From Oscillospiraceae bacterium (GTDB lineage Bacteria > Bacillota > Clostridia > Oscillospirales > Oscillospiraceae): 45,095 nt of DNA. Below the pieces are notes generated by a model. The model was not told where the DNA came from and did no database searches. It saw nothing but the letters and a program-made list of their open reading frames with translations. The stretch lies in contig JAAWHO010000002.1 of the NCBI GenBank assembly GCA_022795905.1, positions 1 through 45,095 on the forward strand, written 5' to 3'. The translations under genes and the position numbers were made by a program. Shown one piece after another: positions 41,073 through 45,095 of this stretch (its first letter is position 1; every line of letters begins with the position of its first letter).

Positions 41073-42948
41073 ACCACAGGCTGCAGATTAAATCGGTATA
41101 CGCCGACGGGTCCTCGATGGGCAGTCCGGCAATCATCTTCGCCTGGCCCAGGAGCACCTGGGCGTATTTTTTCGCCTTCTCCGGGTCGTCCTTCCGGGCG
41201 CTCTCCAGAGCGGCAAAGGCCGGGTGGTCCACATTCAGCTCCAGAATCCGCTTGGCCTTCAGGCCCATCTCCGGCTGGGTGGCGGTGAAGTAGCGCTCCA
41301 TCTCGAAGCTCATGCCCTCCCCGCTGGCCAGGCACACCGGGTGGGTCTTGAGCTTCCGGGAGATCTTCACCTCGTCCACGCTCTCCCCCAAAGCCTCCTT
41401 GACAAAGGCCAGGGCGTCCTTGTACTCCTCCGCGTTCTTCTCCTCGGGCATATCCTCCAGCTCCAGGTCCCCGTCCACGGCGGAGCGCAGGGGCTTCTCC
41501 TTATACTCCCGCAAAATCTCCATAAGCAGCTGGTCCGCCTGGTCGGTGAGGTACAGAATCTCCAGATTCCGCTCCCGCAGCAGCTCCGTCTGGGGCAGGT
41601 TCTCCATAGCCGCCAGGTTCTCGCCGGCGGCGTAGTAGATGCACTTCTGGCTCTCGGGCATCCGGTCCACGTACTCAGCGAGGGTGACCATCTTCTTCTC
41701 CGTAGAGGAGTAGAAGAGCAGCAGGTCCTGCAGCAGCTCCCGCTTGGCGCCGTAGTTGTTCAGGCAGCCCACCTTCAGCTGGCGGCCAAAGTTCTTGAAG
41801 AACTTCTCATAGCCCTCCCGGTCCTCCCGGAGCATCCGCTCCAGCTCGCCCTTGACCTTCTTCTCGATGTTGTTGGCCATGAGCCGGAGCTGCCGGTCGT
41901 GCTGGAGAAGCTCCCGGGAGATGTTCAGACTCAGGTCCGGGGAGTCCACCACGCCCTTGACGAAGCCGAAGTGCTCGCCGATGAGGTCCTGGCACTTGTC
42001 CATAATCATCACCCCGGCGGAGTAGAGCTGGAGACCCCGCTCATAGTCGGTGGTGTAGTAGTCGAAGGGGGGCCGGCCGGGGATATACAGCAGGGCCTTG
42101 TAGGACACCTGGCCCTCGGCGGAGACAGTAATCACCGACTGGGGCGGGGTGAAGTCGTTGAACTTCTCCTGGTAGAACTTGTCGTGCTCCTCCCTGGTGA
42201 CGTCGCCCTTCTTCCGCTGCCAGAGGGGGACCATGCTGTTGAGGGTCTCCTCCTCCCGGTAGTCCTCATACTCGGGCTTGTCCTCAGGGGAGTCCTCCTT
42301 CTTCCGGGACTTGGTGACCCACATACGGATGGGCCAGCGGATGTAGTCGGAGTACTTCTTAATGAGGCCCTTGAGCCGGTACTCTTCCAGGAACTCGCCG
42401 TACTTCTCCTCCTCGCCGTCGGCCTTGATGTGCATGATGATGTCGGTGCCCACGGTGTCCCGGCCGCAGGGCGTGACGGTATAGCCGTCGGCCCCGTCGC
42501 TCTCCCATTTGAACGCCTGGTCAGCGCCGTACTTTTTGGTAATCACCGTGATGTGATCAGCGACCATGAAGGCGGAGTAGAAGCCCACGCCGAACTGGCC
42601 GATGACATCCACATCCTCGCTGTCCTTGTCCATCTCCTGGCGGAACTGGAGGGTCCCGCTGGAGGCGATGACGCCCAGGTTGTTCTCCAGCTCGTTCTCG
42701 TCCATGCCGATGCCGTTGTCGGAGACGGTGAGGGTCCGCTCGTCCCTGTCCACGCTGACACTGATGCGGAAGTCCTCCCGCTTGAGGCCCACGTTCTCGT
42801 CGGTGAGGGACTTGTAGCAGAGCTTGTCAATGGCGTCGCTGGCGTTGGAGATGATCTCGCGAAGGAAGATCTCCTTGTGGGTGTAGATGGAGTTGATCAT
42901 CAGGTCCAGCAGGCGCTTGGATTCCGCCTTGAATTCTTTCTTTGCCAT
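41071..42948 (-). CDS. htpG: molecular chaperone HtpG (Hsp90)
   Basis: This 625-residue ATP-dependent chaperone has the GHKL ATPase domain (REIISNASDAIDKL, SDNGIGMDENEL, GQFGVGFYSAFMVAD), the middle domain (about 230-500, with WQRKKGDVTREEH and SLNISRELLQHDRQL), and a C-terminal dimerisation domain. The length is typical for bacterial Hsp90. ATG 42948 has CAGGAGG upstream. A perfect CIRCE operator sits about 100 bp before the start, so it is probably under HrcA control, unlike in Bacillus subtilis where htpG is not in the CIRCE regulon. Confidence 0.97.
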   Translation of the reverse strand: MAKKEFKAESKRLLDLMINSIYTHKEIFLREIISNASDAIDKLCYKSLTDENVGLKREDFRISVSVDRDERTLTVSDNGIGMDENELENNLGVIASSGTLQFRQEMDKDSEDVDVIGQFGVGFYSAFMVADHITVITKKYGADQAFKWESDGADGYTVTPCGRDTVGTDIIMHIKADGEEEKYGEFLEEYRLKGLIKKYSDYIRWPIRMWVTKSRKKEDSPEDKPEYEDYREEETLNSMVPLWQRKKGDVTREEHDKFYQEKFNDFTPPQSVITVSAEGQVSYKALLYIPGRPPFDYYTTDYERGLQLYSAGVMIMDKCQDLIGEHFGFVKGVVDSPDLSLNISRELLQHDRQLRLMANNIEKKVKGELERMLREDREGYEKFFKNFGRQLKVGCLNNYGAKRELLQDLLLFYSSTEKKMVTLAEYVDRMPESQKCIYYAAGENLAAMENLPQTELLRERNLEILYLTDQADQLLMEILREYKEKPLRSAVDGDLELEDMPEEKNAEEYKDALAFVKEALGESVDEVKISRKLKTHPVCLASGEGMSFEMERYFTATQPEMGLKAKRILELNVDHPAFAALESARKDDPEKAKKYAQVLLGQAKMIAGLPIEDPSAYTDLICSLW

Positions 42949-43050
42949 AGCTGCTTGTTTCCTCCTGTGCAGGCGGGGCGGAAGGCCCCTGAAATTTTCT
43001 CCTCTATCATGCCTGCTAATTGTGAACAGAGTATGACGGAATTGTAAATA

Positions 43051-43077
43051 TTAGCACTCCGGATTCCGGAGTGCTAA
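43051..43077. promoter_or_regulatory. CIRCE operator (HrcA site)
   Basis: TTAGCACTC, nine bases, GAGTGCTAA matches the CIRCE consensus in all 18 positions. It lies between lexA and htpG, 103 bp upstream of the htpG start codon, and HrcA would repress htpG until heat shock. I could not identify the promoter hexamers with confidence. Confidence 0.93.
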
Positions 43078-43117
43078 TAATCAATCGTCCTGTTCCGTTT
43101 CCGCCGGGGAGGGACCT

Positions 43118-43705
43118 CTAATATGTCCGCACGACGGCGACAACCTTCCCCAGAACCACCGCCTCATTGCCGTCAATGGGCTCGTAGTCGTCGTTCTCCG
43201 GCAGGAGCCAGACCTGGCCGTTCCGGAGGCTCAGCCGCTTCACCGTGGCCTCGTCCTCAAGGAGGGCCACCACGATGTCCCCGCTCCGGGCGGTCTGCTG
43301 CCGCCGGACCACCGCCAGGTCCCCGGGCAGAATCCCCGCGTTCAGCATGGACTCCCCACGGACCCGCAGGGCGAAGTGGCAGTCCTCCTCCCCGCCGCAG
43401 TCGAAGGTCAGGTAGTCGTCGATGCACTCCTGGGCCAGGATGGGTGAGCCCGCCGCCACGTCGCCCACAATGGGCACCTGGTGCTTCTTCTTGGGCTGGG
43501 TGAGCACGATGGCCCGGCCCTTGAAGTCCCCCTTCTCAATGAGGCCCTGCTCCTGGAGGCGCTTGAGGTGGAAGTGGACGGTGGAGGGGGAGCGGAGCCC
43601 TACCGCCGCGCAGATCTCCCGCACGGAGGGAGCATACCCCTGGGCGGGGATGACCTCCTGGAGATATTCGTAAATGCGCTCTGTCATCTGGGTCTTTTTG
43701 GGCAT
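43118..43705 (-). CDS. lexA: LexA repressor
   Basis: This 195-residue SOS repressor has an N-terminal winged HTH (APSVREICAAVGLRSPSTVHFHLKRL), an Ala85-Gly86 cleavage site in VAAGSP, and the self-cleavage dyad Ser119 (RGESML) and Lys156 (TVKRL). ATG 43705 follows AGGAGG by seven bases; the longer frame is rejected. The promoter carries a near-consensus SOS box, as expected for autoregulation. Confidence 0.95.
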   Translation of the reverse strand: MPKKTQMTERIYEYLQEVIPAQGYAPSVREICAAVGLRSPSTVHFHLKRLQEQGLIEKGDFKGRAIVLTQPKKKHQVPIVGDVAAGSPILAQECIDDYLTFDCGGEEDCHFALRVRGESMLNAGILPGDLAVVRRQQTARSGDIVVALLEDEATVKRLSLRNGQVWLLPENDDYEPIDGNEAVVLGKVVAVVRTY

Positions 43706-43745
43706 GACACAGCCTCCTGTCGTCTCCCCAGAGGGATTTTTGTCT

Positions 43746-43783
43746 ATTATAGCACAGATTTTCGGGAAATACAACGCCTGTTC
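43746..43783 (-). promoter_or_regulatory. lexA promoter with SOS-box-like site
   Basis: The minus strand reads TTGTAT, 17 bp, TATAAT with TGTGC before the -10 box. GAACAGGCGTTG (43772-43783) overlaps the -35 hexamer and matches the Gram-positive SOS box GAAC-N4-GTTC at 7 of 8 fixed positions. Confidence 0.7.
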
Positions 43784-43839
43784 CCTGTTCTTTTCTCGAA
43801 ATTATTTGCGGGAATCCCGGAAAAATGCGGACTGGCCCC

Positions 43840-43868
43840 TTGCAATCGCGGGAAAGATATGCTATGAT
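43840..43868 (+). promoter_or_regulatory. sigma-A promoter of secG
   Basis: TTGCAA, 17 bp, TATGAT with TATGC before the -10 box, 52 bp before the start codon. Confidence 0.75.
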
Positions 43869-43919
43869 GGCAATTACGTGAACCGCGTTTTGCACATTTT
43901 CTTTGGAGGTATGCGAGAG

Positions 43920-44150
43920 ATGACTCTGTTTGTTACGATTCTTCAGCTGCTGTGCGGCCTGGCCGTGATCCTGGCGGTGCTGTTCCAGTCCGGCAAGAGC
44001 GCCGGCCTCTCCGGCGCTATCGGCGGCATGGCGGACACCTTTATGGCCAAGGGCAAGGCAAAGACCTTCGACGCCAAGCTGGCCAAGGCTACCAAGTGGA
44101 TCGGCGCCGTGTTTATCGTGCTGACCCTGGTGCTGAATATCCTGCACTGA
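43920..44150 (+). CDS. secG: preprotein translocase subunit SecG
   Basis: This 76-residue protein has two membrane helices (about 3-21 and 58-75) joined by the conserved loop LFQSGKSAGLSGAIGG, which is typical of SecG, the small subunit of the SecYEG channel. ATG 43920 lies 10 bases after GGAGG; an ATG at 43911 would be too close to that site. It is a single-gene unit with its own terminator. The rnr and smpB genes that often follow secG in Firmicutes are absent here. Confidence 0.93.
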   Translation: MTLFVTILQLLCGLAVILAVLFQSGKSAGLSGAIGGMADTFMAKGKAKTFDAKLAKATKWIGAVFIVLTLVLNILH

Positions 44151-44155
44151 ACGGA

Positions 44156-44190
44156 AAATCCCCCGTCCATACGGACGGGGGATTTTTTGC
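44156..44190 (+). terminator. terminator after secG
   Basis: AAATCCCCCGTCC, loop ATAC, GGACGGGGGATTT (44156-44185), running into TTTTTT. Confidence 0.93.
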
Positions 44191-44257
44191 GCCGGTTTTG
44201 CAGGTACCCATAAGCCCTGACGGACGGGACGGCCAGTCCGCAGGGTCTGGGCGCCCC

Positions 44258-45004
44258 CTACCCCGCCAGCGGCCGCAGCCTCGTGGGGGAGGCGTACAGC
44301 ACCCCATTCTCCGGCTCCACTCCTTGGATGCGGAACAGCTCTTCCACGGTCACGAAGGTATACCCCTCCATCTGAAGCCGGTCCACGATCTCCAGGGCCG
44401 CGTCCACGCTGGTGGGGTAGAAGTCGTGGAGCAGGATGATATCTCCTGGGGAGATGTTCTTCACCACGTAGTCCGCCACCTTCCGGGCGTCCAGGAGCTT
44501 CCAGTCCTCCGGGTCCAGGGACCAGTAGATCATAGGGGTGCCCACCAGGGACGCCCGGCCCTCGTCGATGAGCCCGTAGGGGGGCCGCAGCCACCAGCTC
44601 CCCTCCCCCAGGAGCTCGCTGAGGACCACCTCGGTCTTTTGGATCTCCTCGATGACCGTGTCCCGGTCCATCCGGGAGAGACGGGCGTGGCTGTAGGTGT
44701 GGTTGCCGATTTGGTGGCCCTCGGCCTTCATCCGGCCGATGAGCTCCGCGTTGCCCTCCACCTGCTCCCCGATGACGAAGAAGGTGGCTCGGACTCCCCG
44801 CTCCGCCAGGCCGTCCAGCAGGTGGGCCGTGGTGTCTGCCCGAGGCCCGTCGTCGAAGGTCAGGGCCACATATTTGACCTCGCTCTCCTCCGCTGCCGTC
44901 ACCTCCGCCGGGCCGGCGGTATAGGCGGACAGGTCCGGCTCCACCGGCTCGCAGCAGGCGGTGAGCAGCAGGAGCAGTACTGCCGCCGGGATGATTCGTC
45001 TCAT
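44258..45004 (-). CDS. polysaccharide deacetylase lipoprotein (NodB domain)
   Basis: This 248-residue exported enzyme has a lipoprotein signal (MRRIIPAAVLLLLL, TAC with Cys17) and a NodB domain that removes acetyl groups from a polysaccharide, probably peptidoglycan. Motifs are TFDDGPR (catalytic base and metal Asp), NHTYSHARL (two metal His), RPPYG, and ILLHDF (general acid His). ATG 45004 follows GGAGGGC. No sporulation gene next to it indicates a cortex-specific role, although such a role is possible. Confidence 0.93.
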   Translation of the reverse strand: MRRIIPAAVLLLLLTACCEPVEPDLSAYTAGPAEVTAAEESEVKYVALTFDDGPRADTTAHLLDGLAERGVRATFFVIGEQVEGNAELIGRMKAEGHQIGNHTYSHARLSRMDRDTVIEEIQKTEVVLSELLGEGSWWLRPPYGLIDEGRASLVGTPMIYWSLDPEDWKLLDARKVADYVVKNISPGDIILLHDFYPTSVDAALEIVDRLQMEGYTFVTVEELFRIQGVEPENGVLYASPTRLRPLAG

Positions 45005-45045
45005 AGGTGATTCGCCCTCCCTGTACATAACACATACTTAGCAAT

Positions 45046-45075
45046 AGTATATCCAGTCCTGCGGAAAAAACACAA
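45046..45075 (-). promoter_or_regulatory. promoter of the polysaccharide deacetylase gene
   Basis: The minus strand reads TTGTGT, 18 bp, TATACT, about 45 bp before the start codon. The spacing is one base above optimum. Confidence 0.55.
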
Positions 45076-45080
45076 AAGGG

Positions 45081-45095
45081 GGTGCGGATCGCACC
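45081..45095 (-). terminator. hairpin at the window edge
   Basis: GGTGCG-GAT-CGCACC ends the window; on the minus strand it is followed by CCCCTTTTGTGTTTTTT. It probably ends a gene lying beyond the window. Confidence 0.55.

Noticed and set aside
41224-43047. 607-residue plus-strand frame opposite htpG
   Set aside because: Composition is dominated by Leu, Val and Gly, and the opposite strand encodes an unmistakable Hsp90.

Overview
The window looks like a piece of a spore-forming, GC-rich Clostridia chromosome of the Oscillospiraceae type (Flavonifractor, Pseudoflavonifractor or Lawsonibacter-like). The evidence is: GC content well above 60% by eye, strong GGAGG ribosome binding sites, sigma-A promoters with 17-bp spacers and TRTGN-extended -10 boxes, a Csp/SleC germination locus, LexA, a CIRCE element, VTC/DUF4956 proteins and a YedF/DUF3343 selenium cluster. 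The genus is inferred from general knowledge, not from a search.

Layout. Positions 1-2030 are the end of a Tn4451-like mobile element (TnpW-like peptide and TnpX-like large serine recombinase). It abuts a tRNA-Ala(GGC) gene whose 5' end is duplicated 81 bp away next to tandem promoters. Positions 2480-8045 hold a two-component system (HK, RR), a DUF4956 membrane protein and a VTC-domain protein on the minus strand, diverging from a large Cthe_2159-like lipoprotein. Two back-to-back pairs of 11-bp-spaced direct repeats between the divergent genes look like binding sites for the response regulator. A rubrerythrin follows. Positions 8773-13361 are a spore germination locus: two Csp-type subtilisin proteases diverging from the cortex-lytic enzyme SleC. 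Next come an M17 aminopeptidase, a hybrid histidine kinase with an HD-domain partner, and a minus-strand operon of DUF2975, small HTH, lipoprotein and DUF4173/4153 proteins.

Positions 21500-30420 read mostly rightward: MTA/SAH nucleosidase and LuxS (recycling of S-adenosylhomocysteine), an OB-fold protein, sortase B, a small P-loop protein, a selenium/sulfur trio (YedF, cysteine desulfurase-like, DUF3343), the threonine-degradation pair tdh-kbl, and a DUF2284 protein. Positions 30455-36675 are a divergent metal region: a tightly overlapping ArsR, AraC, patatin, FAD/Rieske operon to the left, and a stand-alone HMA metallochaperone plus Zn/Cd-type P-type ATPase to the right, with an ArsR-type palindrome at the rightward promoter.

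Positions 36700-45095 hold a palindromic repeat island, a DUF3810/P-loop kinase/AI-2E transporter operon that shares a -35 hexamer with a divergent lipid kinase, HtpG under a perfect CIRCE operator, LexA with a near-consensus SOS box, SecG, and a polysaccharide deacetylase lipoprotein. Most units are closed by strong hairpin terminators, and at least three families of short palindromic repeats sit in the intergenic spaces.
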